Positions 47,340 to 57,919 of a DNA stretch of 64,000 nt are shown here, one piece after another; within the stretch, counting starts at the first letter, position 1, and each line of letters opens with the position of its first letter. The notes below the pieces were generated by a model. It was given only the letters and a program-made list of their open reading frames with translations, had not been told where the DNA came from and searched no databases. The position numbers and the translations under genes are program-made. This DNA is from Solanum dulcamara (taxonomy: Eukaryota; Streptophyta; Magnoliopsida; Solanales; Solanaceae), in NCBI RefSeq assembly GCF_947179165.1, contig NC_077239.1, positions 66,506,634 through 66,570,633 of the forward strand. The letters are read 5' to 3'.

Positions 47340-48045
47340 ATGGCAACTAGAAGATGACTAGGGAAAGAGCCAGTGGCCCTAGGAAGCAGGAAGAGGGATA
47401 GAGGAGTAACCTCTATACCACCGGCTCCATCCATGACTTGGGTTCAGACCCATCGATATGGCATCAAGGCAGTACACCCAAGTGGTAAAAATTGGTACAA
47501 GTGTCATACTGAGTTGCGCTATCTTTCTGACATGCCGATCGATGAGAAACAATTGCCCAGGGACTATCCTCACATCTTGCAGAGGCTAGAGGAACAGAAT
47601 ATGCAGTTCCTATATGCAACGTGCATATAGTGCGTGAATTTTACGCCAACTACCAACCGGACCAGCGCACATATTATATAATAGTCCAAGGGGTGGATTT
47701 TCCCCTCTCCCCCATGGCCTAGTACTCACTACGTAGGAACATGTAAGACACGATGACATGATCACGTCCTGTATGTTTGTCCTTGAAATGCTGCTTCATC
47801 GCACAAGAGGACAACCATCAACTGAGGAGGATCTCTAGAAGGTCGAGAGATGATACCCACTGAATGAGCACGCTATGGCTGTGCTTGGATTAGGACCAGA
47901 TTTCTACGAGCAAACTGAATATGACATCCCTATGGATAAAGACAAAAGGAGGACCGGCTCAGACGTGGAATCGGACCTGGAAGCTGAAGAATTTAACCCA
48001 CTGGTAGTAGAGGACGTAGATGAAGGTGGTAGCATGGAGGAGTAA
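47340..48045 (+). pseudogene. Athila A third ORF (env-position, plant transposon protein)
   Basis: ATG at 47340, then an early TGA (after five codons). The frame from 47373 gives GSRKRDRGV and HILQRLEEQNMQFLY. After a frameshift follow VREFYANYQPDQRTYYIIVQ and GVDFPLSPMA, then an acidic end LEAEEFNPLVVEDVDEGG with stop near 48045. Position and sequence fit the extra ORF found after integrase in Athila-type elements, whose role is unknown. I see no clear membrane segment or signal peptide, so calling it an envelope protein is not supported by the sequence. Confidence 0.7.
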
Positions 48046-49591
48046 ACAGGAAAGTCTACTAGCTTGAGCCTTGAGGACAGTGCCCAACAATAAGTTTGGG
48101 TGGAGTCTGTATAACTTGTTGAATTTTATTTTGTTATTTTTTGTTTTGTTAAATTGCTTAACTATTTAATGTTTGATTTATCTGGATTGATAGTTAGTGA
48201 TAAATTTGGTAGATTTATATGACAGTTTATGTTTGTTTTAAATGGATTTTTGCTAATTTTGGGTTCCATGGAATTTGTTTTCGGTTCTTTGGCCATAGAT
48301 AATCCCTTTGAATCGTACACAAAAAAAAGTTTTTGTTTTCTTTCATTTTCTAAACAATTATAAGGTATATAAAGTATTTTTGCCAAACTACCAGAGTGCA
48401 TAGATAGGAGGAACATGAAAAAGTGACTAACTGAAGCACCTAAAACATGATTGTTAGCTTTTGAATGATGTTGAGTTCATGTGACTGTGGTTAAAATTTT
48501 TAAAGAATCGTCATCTTGAAGTTAAACATATGCAATGTGTGTTAGGAAAATTGTATAATCATGGTTGTGTTTGATTGCTAGAACTTGCCCTGCGTGTTTG
48601 AGTAAGTGAAAATAAAGAAAGTTTAGACTTTAGGGAAAGAATCTAGGCAGTTCTTTGGTAACCTCATTCTAAAACCACTTGTGTACTTACCTGAAGTTAA
48701 ATCCTTAGTTAGACCTTTTGAACCTTTAACTTGATTATTTGGCAGCCCAGTTTGAAATCTATTTCCATTTCATTGTCTGAGACCATACTTTTGATCGAGG
48801 AAGCCAAGCTCTTTAGAAAAGATGAAGTGAGGAAATAGGAGATCCATAAACTTAGGTTGCTAAAACTAAAATCAAGGGTGCTATGAATTGAAAAAACATG
48901 TTGTGTTAGAGAAGATAAACCTGTGGAAAATGAAAAGAATGCCAACCACAACATGGTTGAAGTTGATAAAAGAAAAATTCCTCTACACAAGGGAAATAAA
49001 GTGAAAATTTGAGCTAACAAAAGAACCCAGTGGTTGGGATAAGGTTATGAAATACTTGAATAGAATCAAAGAATGTAATGTGTTGAAAGAGCTTGGAAAC
49101 CAAGAATATATATGTCCATATTTGTACCCACTTGTCCCCTCACCCACATTACAACCTGAAAAGTCCTAAGTGATCCTTAAGTCTTAGTTGCCTCAATTGA
49201 GCTTCTTCATACATAAGGGGCAAGCTTATGGTTCATCTTAAGCAACCTTCATTTGAGAGAGTGAGCGAATTATGGTCTAAATACCCATGAATGTAATTGT
49301 AAGAGTATGGGTAATTCTTTCTCAGTAAGAGCACATGTTTAATAAAGGAATGACAATTCAGAGAAGATTTTAATTTATCAAACCATGTGAATTGCTACAC
49401 CACAAAGTTAACTTTTGAGTTTATGAGGTGCTGAAGTACTTAAGTGCTAAGACAAAAGATGATTGTGAAATGAGCTATTTGTGCACTCATGGTGGTTTGG
49501 GAAGAATTGCTTTATATATCATGTATTTGATTAGTTTAGAAATAAAACTGGGAGTTTGTTCCAGGATTAACAAAGCCATAAGTGTGTGTGG
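48046..49591 (+). other. Athila A 3' non-coding region
   Basis: It starts with TTGAGGACAGTGCCCAACAA and AAGTTTGGGTGGAG, a phrase common after the last ORF of Athila elements. No gene follows. Only a weak GT/purine stretch (AAGTGTGTGTGG) precedes the LTR at 49592. Confidence 0.65.
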
Positions 49592-49979
49592 TGATCTTGG
49601 GTATATTTACGTGCCTAAAAGCAACTAAAAACCATAAATTATTACTAGATTTCAAAATAAATTCCTAAATTGAGTTCATATTGTGCATATTTCGTATTGT
49701 TGTAACTAAATAGTATGATTAGAAACTTTCAGATCTAATTGAGTACAAATGCACATTAGAAGCATGATTTGATGGAAATTAGAACTCAAGGGAAAAATCA
49801 AATCACAAGGTGACAAAAATACACTACAACAAAACAAATCGACATCACGAAATAAGGACCTATAGTTTTTATTCCAAAACATGGAATGTATTGGAAAAAA
49901 TAGTGTAGTCCGTGCCAGGTCCGCATCGCGCACCTGGCCATGAAGAATCAACAACGAAGAAATGAAATTATTTCACAAG
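49592..49979 (+). repeat. 3' LTR of Athila A, left part
   Basis: TGATCTTGGGTATATTTACG opens the LTR, and the sequence follows the 5' LTR for about 388 bp to TTATTTCACAAGG. At about 49980 it switches to minus-strand Athila B pol sequence. Confidence 0.88.
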
Positions 49980-50760
49980 GCAATTACTTTAATTTTTGCT
50001 TTGTCTACCTCCAACCCACCTTTTGACACTTTATGTCCCAAAAGAATACCTTCTTTGACCAAGAAATGACATTTTTCCCAGTTCAAGACGAGGTTTGTTT
50101 CTTTGCACCTTGCTAGGACTTTCTTTGAATTTTCCAGGCATAGATCAAAAGACTCTCCAAAAACTAAAAAGTCATCCATGAAAATCTCTACAAACTCTTC
50201 CACCATATCATGAAAATTCACAATCATGCACCGTTAAAAAGTGGCAGGAGCATTGCAAAGACTAAATGGCATACGCTTGAATGCATATGTTCCATAGGGT
50301 ATGTGAATGTTATCTTTTCTTGATCCTCTGGTGCAATGGTAATTTGATGGTAACCTGAATACCCATCTAAGAAATAGTAATATTCTTGGCCTGCTAATCT
50401 ATCAAGCATTTGGTCAATAAAAGGTACAGGATAATGATCTTTCCTTGTGGCATCATTCAACTTTTTATAGTCCATGCATATGCGCCACACAGTTACTGTT
50501 CTTGTGGGGATTAACTCATTATTTTCATTGGTCACTACAGTCATCCCCCCTTTCTTTGGTACATATTGAACTGGTCTTACCCACTTACTATTGGAGATAG
50601 GGTATATTATGCCTGCATCTAGCCACTTAATTATCTTTTTCTTCACAACCTCTTTCATGATGAGGTTCAAATGGCGTTATGGTTGTGCACTAGCCTTATG
50701 TCCTTCTTCCATGAAAATTTTGTGCATGCACAAAGAGAGGCTGATCCCATGAAAATCAGC
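49980..50760 (-). pseudogene. Athila B reverse transcriptase (truncated)
   Basis: 50670-50224 has the RT start (MKEVVKKKIIKWLDAGIIYP, RICMDYKKLNDATRKDHYPV, FLDGYSGYHQITIAPEDQEK). A frameshift leads to 50227-49980 with VEIFMDDFLVFGESFDLCLE, where the catalytic FMDD is intact. Translation stops at the junction after the KCHFLVKEGILLGHKVSKGG region, so palm and fingers are there but the thumb and RNase H are gone. Confidence 0.9.
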
Positions 50761-51957
50761 CATTTGCCATCCAATTGCCTTTTTGTGCCTCTAGCACCTC
50801 AAGTGTTGTTGTGACATGTGCCTCAGAAAAAGCAGATGAAAGAATTATAGGTAATATATTATTTACTCCAAGAAAAACATACCTGAGGTGTGCTGGCAAT
50901 TGTTTCAACTCCAATTTAGGAGCTTCTTCTAGAGAAGATTTGGGTGAAGGGCCCAAATCTCTATTCAAGGGTTCTACACTCTTCTTCCACATATTGATGT
51001 TTGGCATATTAAGCACACTAGCTAACTCATTAGCTTCCACATCCTCATTAATATCTTGACCCATCATGACTTTTGCGAACGAATCATTTGCTATAATGCA
51101 TTGAGCTAAAGCCTCATCATCAATGATGGTTACCGCAGACAATTCTTCATAGACTGCAGATAAATTCAGTGCCTGATATAGATCAAACACTTCCACTTTG
51201 TCATGTGCTCTCATAGTTAACCTACCTACAACCACAATAATAAGTACCCCACCTATTGCCAAGAACGGACGTCCTAAGATAAAAGGATCATCGAGGTCAG
51301 GCTCAAAATCTAAAACAACAAAATAAACAGAAAAAATAAGGGATACTACTTGTACCACCACATCTTCAATGATACCGTAGGTCTAGCTACAGAACGATCA
51401 GCTAACTGTAGGAAAATAGTTGTTGCTTTAAGTTCTCCCAGGCCTAATTTCTTAAGCATAGATCTAGGCATCAAGTTAATACTAGCACCCAGATCACAAA
51501 GACCTCTTGCATTACTATATTTACCAATGGTTATCTGTACCGCAAAACTACCTAGATCTTTTAGTTTAGCTAGAAGCTTACTATTGTTCAAGATTCTTGA
51601 ACTACACTCTTCAATGAGTGCCACTGTTGCAAATTCAGCTAACTTGCTTTTATTGGCCACAATATCTTTGATAAATTTAACATATTTTGGGATTCCCTGC
51701 AAAACATCAATCAAATGAAAATTAATTTATACTTGTTTCAACAAATCTATGAACTTGGCAAAACACTCATCTTCTTTCTTCTGTTTAAATTTTTGTAGGA
51801 AAGAAGGAGAAGGTTTTGTCTTTGGTTCCTCAACTACTTTTGATCCGCTGGGTTCACCTTCTTCCCCAAGTTGCTTTTTGTCTTTTACCTCTGCCGGTTT
51901 AGCTTTGGGAGCCAATTTAGTGAGGGGAAGACCACTGCGAGTACTCATGGTATTCAC
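50756..51957 (-). pseudogene. Athila B protease region
   Basis: 51957-51727 (FAKFIDLLKQV), 51714-51346 with GLCDLGASINLMPRSMLKKL and the intact aspartic protease box DLGAS, then 51361-50756 with DLDDPFILGRPFLAIGGVLI and the linker to RT. Two frames overlap at 51346-51361, which marks a frameshift. A direct comparison with A at 42243-43268 shows many shared residues. Confidence 0.88.
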
Positions 51958-52149
51958 TTGTTTGGGATTTGGGTCAGTGTTACCTGGTAAACCCCCTTGC
52001 TGGCGAGAACTCTATGCACTTGCCAATTGCCCAAGCTATTTTTCTAAATTTTGGGTAGCTAACTGATTCTGTCGATCATCTGCAGCTAGCTTAGCTTGAT
52101 CTGTTATGATTTGTTTTAACACGTCCTCTACACTCATGCTTCCTGATTT

Positions 52150-53354
52150 TTCTAATCCTTGATTACCTTGACTTTGAGGATTGTATCATTGACCATGATT
52201 GTTGTATTGTTTTCCACCTCCTTGTGGTCTATATTAAGTCTGCCCTTACTGTTAATTTTTTTGATTTCCACCCCATGAGAAATTAGGATGGTTCCTTCAG
52301 TTTGGGTTATACGTGTTTCCATAGTTATGGTTTCCACCACTCCTAGGTGCATTACCAACAAAATTTACCGACTCTAGATTTTCTCCACAATATTCAGCCA
52401 CATGTTTACTGCTTTCACATACCTCACACCACATATGTTGTTGCTGAACCATGCTTACTGACGCTTGCTACTGTGTTTTTGCTAAAGTGTTGAAATGCGT
52501 TGTCATTATATTTTGCATTGCAGCAATTTGTGTTGTCAACGCAGTTACTACATTAACCTCTAACATGCCTGCTTGCTTTTGCATAACTGGTCGAGCATTT
52601 ACTCTATTCCACTTTAGGTTCCCTTGAGATATGCGATTGAGCAATGTATATAGCTCATCATATATTTTCTCTAAGGCTTGTCCAGCTACAGCAGAATCAA
52701 GAAGAATTTTTGTATTGGGTTCCAAACCTTTGATGAAGGTGTGGACCAACACTTCATTAGTTTGATAATGGTGAGGGCAACTAATGAGTAATGATTTAAA
52801 TCTGTTCCAAGATTGGTACAAATTTTCTCCATATTTTTGCTAGAAGCTTAAAATTTTAGCCCTCAACTTAGCCATCGTCCCTGAAGGAAAGAACCTAATA
52901 AGAAATTTTCAGGCCAAATCATTCTATGAAGTGATTGAATTTGGTGGTTTCGACTTTAACCACCTCTTGGCTTCCCCCAACAGAGAAAAGGGAAATAATG
53001 TTAACCTCACATAGTCAGGCGATACCCCAATAGACGTATAAGTGTCGCTCATCTCCAAAAAAATTGAATGTGAACTTGAGGATCTTCATGAGGCAATCCA
53101 GTAAACTGCCCATTAGAGTACAACAATTGCACCATGTTCTGTTTCAGTTCAAATTTTCCTCGAGCTAGAGGTTTTTGTATGCTAGATGTGACATTAGCTG
53201 TAAGTGGAACTGCCATATCACGCACTGTCCTGACTGCCATCTCCATAGGAACCTCTTCTGGCAAGACCTCTCCTTCTAGATCATGATTATCCGCCAGATT
53301 GAGTTTATGTAATAGATTTAGAGAAGTTGTTGTTCGCCTTTTTCGCTGGAACAA
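52150..53354 (-). pseudogene. gag: Athila B gag
   Basis: 53354-53049 (N-terminal NLADNHDLEGEVLPEEVPME), a decayed centre, then 52821-52468 (RFKSLLISCPHHYQTNEVLV). A CCHC-like stretch follows, WCEVCESSKHVAEYCGENLE, and GNAPRSGGNHNYGNTYNPN before 52200. It matches gag of Athila A in order and content, with several stops. Confidence 0.87.
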
Positions 53355-53515
53355 TCATTCAAGGTAGGATAATGGATCTACAAGCTCCTTGTCTCTGTCC
53401 ATTGTACTATCTCAGTTACCTGCAATTAGTCATTTCAACCAGCATCAAGTTGTTAACACTAGGACCAATAAAAATGAAACCTTACAAAGAAACTATTTCC
53501 AAACTTAACATAAAA

Positions 53516-53534
53516 TTCCCCGGCAACGGTGCCA
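53516..53534 (-). other. Primer binding site of Athila B
   Basis: The minus strand reads TGGCACCGTTGCCGGGGAA, one base from the Athila tRNA-Asp-type site, and 5 nt beyond the LTR end. Confidence 0.93.
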
Positions 53535-53539
53535 AAACT

Positions 53540-54885
53540 TATTGGTATCCAAACACACACGCAAGTATACGTGGTCTCAAAAGTAATATAGTGGCTTTTT
53601 TGAGGGCCAGATGTCGAACCCACTGGGAATATGCAATTAGGCTTAGTCAAATTTATTTTGAATCAACTTATTAGTGTGTGTCTCAGAAGGTTGAGTTTGT
53701 TTATATCTACTAATGAAATTATCATAACTTGATGCAAACTACTTAAAGGATATCAAATAGAAGTTATCAATTTAAAGAAGAGTCCTTGTGTTGTAGAAAT
53801 TTAAGATTTCCAATTTAACCTTCATTACCTTGGTCTCTAATAGGTTACCAAATTACTGATTTAGAGGGTTGATTTTATAATTATGATTTTCCAATCTCTA
53901 ATTGTCTGTTCTTGTTGACAGCTTAACTACATCATTGAGCGGGGATAAGCATGAACCAACAAAAATGCTTTAATCTTTTCTTCCTATTTAGCAATCAAAC
54001 ATGGTTGATAGATATGTGTCACAATCATTCTATGCACTAATTGTTCTAAACAATGTTAAAAAAAACATGTTCCTTATATTCTAGTGTTTTATCCTCCTTT
54101 CTTCTTTCAATTTGAGGATAGACAACAAATATGTTCCAATGCTGATCAAACATTAGAACAATTAAAATAAGAATATAAGAGTAACTTTATATGAAACCCA
54201 TTTTCAACCAAGGAAATCAAGAATTAAACTTTCATCTCATGGCTACAACTCAAGAACGAGGGGATTTAGCCTCTCATAGCTTGTGACAAAAATTACAATA
54301 AACATTTCTAACATAAAAATGAATCTAAAATGAAAAAGAAGGGAGAAAATATCACTAAATTACGTCTTGGGTCATTTCTCTTTAGCTTATCCCCGACAAG
54401 AACAAGTGCCCATACTATTTCAATTTCTGATCAACATATTCCCAAGGTCCGCGATATAGACTTGTCGTGGACCACACTGTTTTGCCAAATATTTTCACGT
54501 TTTGAATTTGATAACAAAATCCCAAGGTCTGTGATGCGCAGGTGTTACGGACCACACTGTCTTGTGAAATATTTTCTTTTCCCTATTTGTTGATTCTTCA
54601 GGTCCAAGGTCCGCAACGCAGAGATGTCGCGGACCACACTGTCTCTTGAAATACTTGCCATGTTTCTTATGAATTTATTTCTCCGTTAGAGTTCTGATAT
54701 CCCTCAAATTATGCTTCTTATTTCCCTTTGTGCTCACTTAGACCTGAAAATTTCTAAACTTACTATTTAGTTACAATAATATGAAATATGAATAATATGG
54801 ACTCGACTTTAGAAGTTTTGATTTTGATTCTAGCGATAATATATGGGTTTTGTTGCTATTGGGCATGTAAAGGTGTCCAAGATCA
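53540..54885 (-). repeat. 5' LTR of Athila B
   Basis: 1346-bp LTR running TGATCTTGG (at 54885) to CCAATA (at 53540) on the minus strand. It contains three spaced inverted-arm units at about 54442, 54521 and 54603 (GGTCCGCGA...GGACC type), as in Athila A. Confidence 0.9.
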
Positions 54886-54921
54886 GACCACGTACACTTG
54901 TGTGTGCGTTTGGACGCAACA
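54886..54921 (+). repeat. 3' LTR of Athila A, terminal fragment
   Basis: 36 bp with CGTACACTTGTGTGTGCGTT and ending GACGCAACA, matching the end of the A 5' LTR (CATGTACACTTGCGTGTGCA). It is in plus orientation, unlike the neighbouring B LTR, and CTAGC follows at once. Confidence 0.85.
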
Positions 54922-55255
54922 CTAGCCCACTCAAGAATGTCATGATCTGTTGGGCCAAGATTGGATCCAGAGGGGGGATACCAGCAACCTCAGTTTGGGT
55001 ACCCTCCTTTTGTTTTGCCTGCTCCTATTCCTCTCCAGCTTCTACCTCCGCCTAAAACTCATTCTGGAGAGCCAGAGACCCACCTGCTAGCATCTCCTTA
55101 ATAGGGACCTCTACTCTTACAGGTGTTGCCCTCCTTCTGCCCCTGCCTCGCCTACCTCTCATACCTCTCTCTCTGCCACGCCATCGAATGGATGGCTCTT
55201 CTTCGGGCTCAACTAGAGCTACTGGCCTAAAAACATTATAACGTTTGTTAACCAT
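54922..55255 (-). pseudogene. gag: Chromovirus gag, N-terminal part
   Basis: The frame from 55255 (MVNKRYNVFRPVALVEPEEE) runs into an Arg-rich stretch (RGRERGMRGRRGRGRRR) and on through two stops to PLDPILAQQIMTFLSG, then meets the insertion site. It continues, in sense, with the gag frame ending at 39178. The Arg-rich segment is unusually basic. The gag core (capsid) is on the other side of the insert. Confidence 0.8.
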
Positions 55256-55437
55256 ATGTGGACAAGAGAGTGAAAGTGATTAGATACCAATTGGAATCAA
55301 GTTATAGCATGAAGGAAGGAAGACAATGAAACTTTTCCTAAAATCCTGTAGCCTCTCGAAGAAAAGTAAAAATGTCTCTATATCATTCCGCAAGACTCTA
55401 CTAGATTCGTTTTGGTACGACAAGATCAACAAACCTA

Positions 55438-55450
55438 GACTCTGATAACA
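55438..55450 (-). other. Primer binding site of the chromovirus
   Basis: The minus strand reads TGTTATCAGAGTC 4 nt from the LTR end, two or three bases from the tRNA-iMet site TGGTATCAGAGCC. Confidence 0.8.
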
Positions 55451-55454
55451 ACTT

Positions 55455-55736
55455 TGTCACGACCCCAACCCTCCATGACTGGCATCCACTCTAACTCTCA
55501 AATGGGAGAACCATTCTAAAATTCCAATAACAAAAATTGAAATATGTACACAAGCTTAGACATACGGAGACAGAATATAAACTAGAATAATGACTGAATC
55601 CCCCTAGACTTTATCTAACTCAGAATTCATCCAAGTCTGGCTTAGGTTCAAATTTTCTAAAGTTACTACCCGAAGTTTTCTGACATGAAATCCTTCCCCA
55701 TTGCCCAATCCCTAACGATAGAAATAGGTCGTTAAA
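55455..55736 (-). repeat. 5' LTR of the chromovirus, internally deleted
   Basis: Only 282 bp remain of the 1748-bp LTR. 32946-34410 has no counterpart here. The junction TCCCC|CTAGAC keeps CC common to both sides. It ends GGTCGTTAAA, a mutated GGTCATTACA, and GTCAA follows. Confidence 0.9.
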
Positions 55737-55741
55737 GTCAA

Positions 55742-57240
55742 TTTCTTAGACATTTTATCAAATAACTTGCAGTGAAATAAACATTTAGCACATTAGTTCC
55801 CAACTCAAATCCATAATCAATCCTAATCAACTTGATAAATGGAGTAAAATATCAATCAAAAGGTTATAATTCAGAATGCTGGAAATTGAGAAAAAGAATG
55901 TAAAGGCTACTATATCTTAACAAATTTTAATAAGAAAATATAGTAGAAATTTATATATTTCCAAAGAACACAAAAATATGAATTAAACTCTTGGGGGAAA
56001 ACCTATGTGCTTTCTGATTGCTCGGTCCATCTGTGGAGTGAGAGAACACAATCCTACTATGAACCCCCCCCCCCCCCAATTTTCAAACCTTGAATAAATT
56101 CTCAAACTCCTAAACAAATAAACAAACAACAACAACAACATACCCTTAGAGTATAGAGTCACGACAACATACCATGAATAGAAAAATATAACACTTTAAA
56201 AGATTGAGGAATGGTATAGACAACAAATTCAAAGTGATAAAATAAAGAGATGGTAAACCTTAGAGTAGCAAGCAGAGCTGGGGGCACGAATAATATAAAC
56301 ACTCCATTTTTGATACTTCAGAACCAGACTCTTATAGCACACCCCATCGCATTGTTCCAAACCTGCATATACCCTCTCATTTTTATTCTACCTTAATTAA
56401 ATAGAGAAGCATCAAGGTTTCAAGTTCAACAGAAGATGTTTACTAACCATCAATTACTTTAATAAATAAACATCTCAATGATATGTTTTTCATTCATTAT
56501 AAAGGGATGAAACCATATGGGAATCTTGGAAATATGGGTCTTGAATTAATTGCTTGTTCACCAACTAATTGTCGTACTTTAGAGAATAAGTTTTATTGTC
56601 ATTTGAGAAATTTATATTAATTGATGCAAAATTACCTACCAAGAGTTCATATTTTCACATGCTACAAAGTTTCTCATAACAATTGAACGGAAGTAAGGTA
56701 ACGATTAAAGAACACATGCACTCACCGAGATAGAAATCAATGAAGTTCATAAAAATAGAATCTTGGAACTTACATTCAACAAACAAAGATGTTGAAAATA
56801 ACCTAAAAAACCATTTTAAATATTTTTCTACAATTTGAATTTTTATTTCTTCTGGTGTAGGCAGAGACATGTCACTATAGAACATCAACAACCAAGGAAA
56901 TTAAACCATGAAATTAGAAACTATGAAGAGATCTTAATCTTAAAAAAGAAGAAGAGAAGAGACAAAGGGTACTTACCAGATGGTTCGTCGATTCACTCTC
57001 GAGGGTACTTCTAGGGTTTGGAGAATGTTGAAGAAGAGGAAAGAGAGACAAAGAGAACAATCTAGAATGGGAAGGAAATAGAAGTTCGAGCTTTGCTAAA
57101 AATATCAGTCAAACATAATTCATTTTACCCTAGATTGAGTCTTCTCATTCGCTCTAATCTGGAAGTGAGAAGAAAGAGAGAGCAAGACTCGAAGGGATGA
57201 AAGAGGAGTATGTGATCTACTAAAAACCAGTTAGATATAA
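55742..57240. other. Intergenic stretch without genes
   Basis: I see no coding region or defined repeat family apart from a C homopolymer (56064-56077) and an AACAACAACAACAA stretch near 56130 that may be a SINE tail. Short open frames have no resemblance to known families. Confidence 0.55.
56064..56077. repeat. (C)14 homopolymer
   Basis: A 14-base C run. Its exact length is a likely sequencing uncertainty. Confidence 0.85.
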
Positions 57241-57243
57241 TAA

Positions 57244-57388
57244 CCATATTACCCTTGAATAATAGGTATATTTACAAGTTTTCCTTTGGTCGTCTTGCCT
57301 TTTCTATATAGTAGAAACTAGATAATTTAAGGCCCGTAGAACAGGCCCAATATAATTTCACATTTTTAGTGAAAAGTTCAATATATTA
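57244..57388 (-). mobile_element. Helitron-like 3' end, copy 3
   Basis: CTAG at 57318-57321 lies 9 nt from a short hairpin (57331-57348, GGCCCGTAGAACAGGCCC), read on the minus strand. The outside flank (TTTGGTCGTC and TTTCTATATAGTAGAAA) resembles copies 1 and 2. The unit is interrupted at 57389 by a MITE. Confidence 0.5.
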
Positions 57389-57916
57389 GGGGTCATTTAG
57401 TATAGTGTATTAGCAAAATTAATGCATGCATTAATTAGGTGTATTAGTAGTACATTATTTGATACACTGTTTCATATTATGTACAACTAATGCGAGCATT
57501 AGTTATACAATCTATTGTGTATTAAGGTGTGTATTACTAATACCATGAATTTCTAGGTATTAGTAATGTAAAGGGATTTAATGCATGCATTAACATGATT
57601 AAAGATCCAGTTACCCCTCAAAAATTATTTTTACATCTTTTCCATCATAATTGTTGAGGATATTTTTGTAAATAAATATTTTTATATAATACGTGTTATT
57701 TTTAATATACTAAACCAAATATTGGTAGGAGTCAGGTCTGCGTACACTTTACCCTCCCCAGACCCCACGATGTGGGATTTCACTGGGTTGTTGTTGTTGT
57801 AAACCAAACAATGCATAAGAAATATTCTATCTACAATTAATACAAGCATAACTAATACAAACATTACTAATACACTTTATTTAGCATTATTTTTATACAC
57901 TCTACCAAATGACCCT
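57389..57916. mobile_element. MITE with TTA duplication (PIF/Harbinger-like)
   Basis: Ends GGGGTCATTTAGTATAGTG and, inverted, AGGGTCATTTGGTAGAGTG are imperfect terminal inverted repeats. TTA occurs outside both (57386-57388 and 57917-57919), as in Tourist/PIF-Harbinger insertions. It is 528 bp including a SINE of 81 bp. No transposase. Confidence 0.8.
57720..57800 (+). mobile_element. TS SINE, 5'-truncated, with 8-bp duplication
   Basis: GGTCTGCGTACACTTTACCC, CCCCAGACCCCACG and TTTCACTGGGTTGTTGTTGT are TS SINE words. AAACCAAA flanks both sides (57712-57719 and 57801-57808). Only the 3' 81 bp are present. Confidence 0.92.
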
Positions 57917-57919
57917 TTA

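Larger units (their letters stand above)
49980..54885 (-). mobile_element. Athila element B, inserted in the 3' LTR of A, left side deleted
   Basis: On the minus strand: 5' LTR 54885-53540, PBS, gag, protease and RT up to about 49980. RNase H, integrase, third ORF and 3' LTR are missing. The right end (TGATCTTGGAC on the minus strand at 54885) is followed by the terminal 36 bp of the A LTR. This indicates insertion near the end of that LTR and a later deletion across its left boundary. Confidence 0.9.
39179..54921 (+). mobile_element. Athila element A (Ty3/gypsy), interrupted by Athila B
   Basis: The 5' LTR (39179-40700) opens TGATCTCGGGC. A PBS TGGCGCCATTGCTGGGGA follows, the tRNA-Asp-type site known for Athila. 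Gag, protease, RT/RNase H and integrase follow on the plus strand, then a degenerate third ORF. The 3' LTR starts at 49592 and is cut at about 49979. Its last 36 bp reappear at 54886-54921 beyond Athila B. CTAGC duplications bracket the whole. Confidence 0.93.
32796..55736 (-). mobile_element. Chromovirus (Ty3/gypsy, Del/Tekay-like), split by nested Athila elements
   Basis: LTRs at 32796-34543 and 55455-55736 open TGTCACGACC. GTCAA occurs immediately outside both (32791-32795 and 55737-55741). The minus strand gives PBS, gag, protease, RT, RNase H, integrase and a chromodomain-like tail in order. The gag is interrupted at 39178/54922 by a 15.7-kb Athila complex with its own CTAGC duplication. 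Without the insert the element would be about 7.2 kb, a plausible size given the shortened 5' LTR. All coding segments carry frameshifts or stops. Confidence 0.93.

Noticed and set aside
47379..47573. 64-codon minus-strand frame
   Set aside because: It is antisense to the degenerate Athila third ORF and has no recognisable domain.
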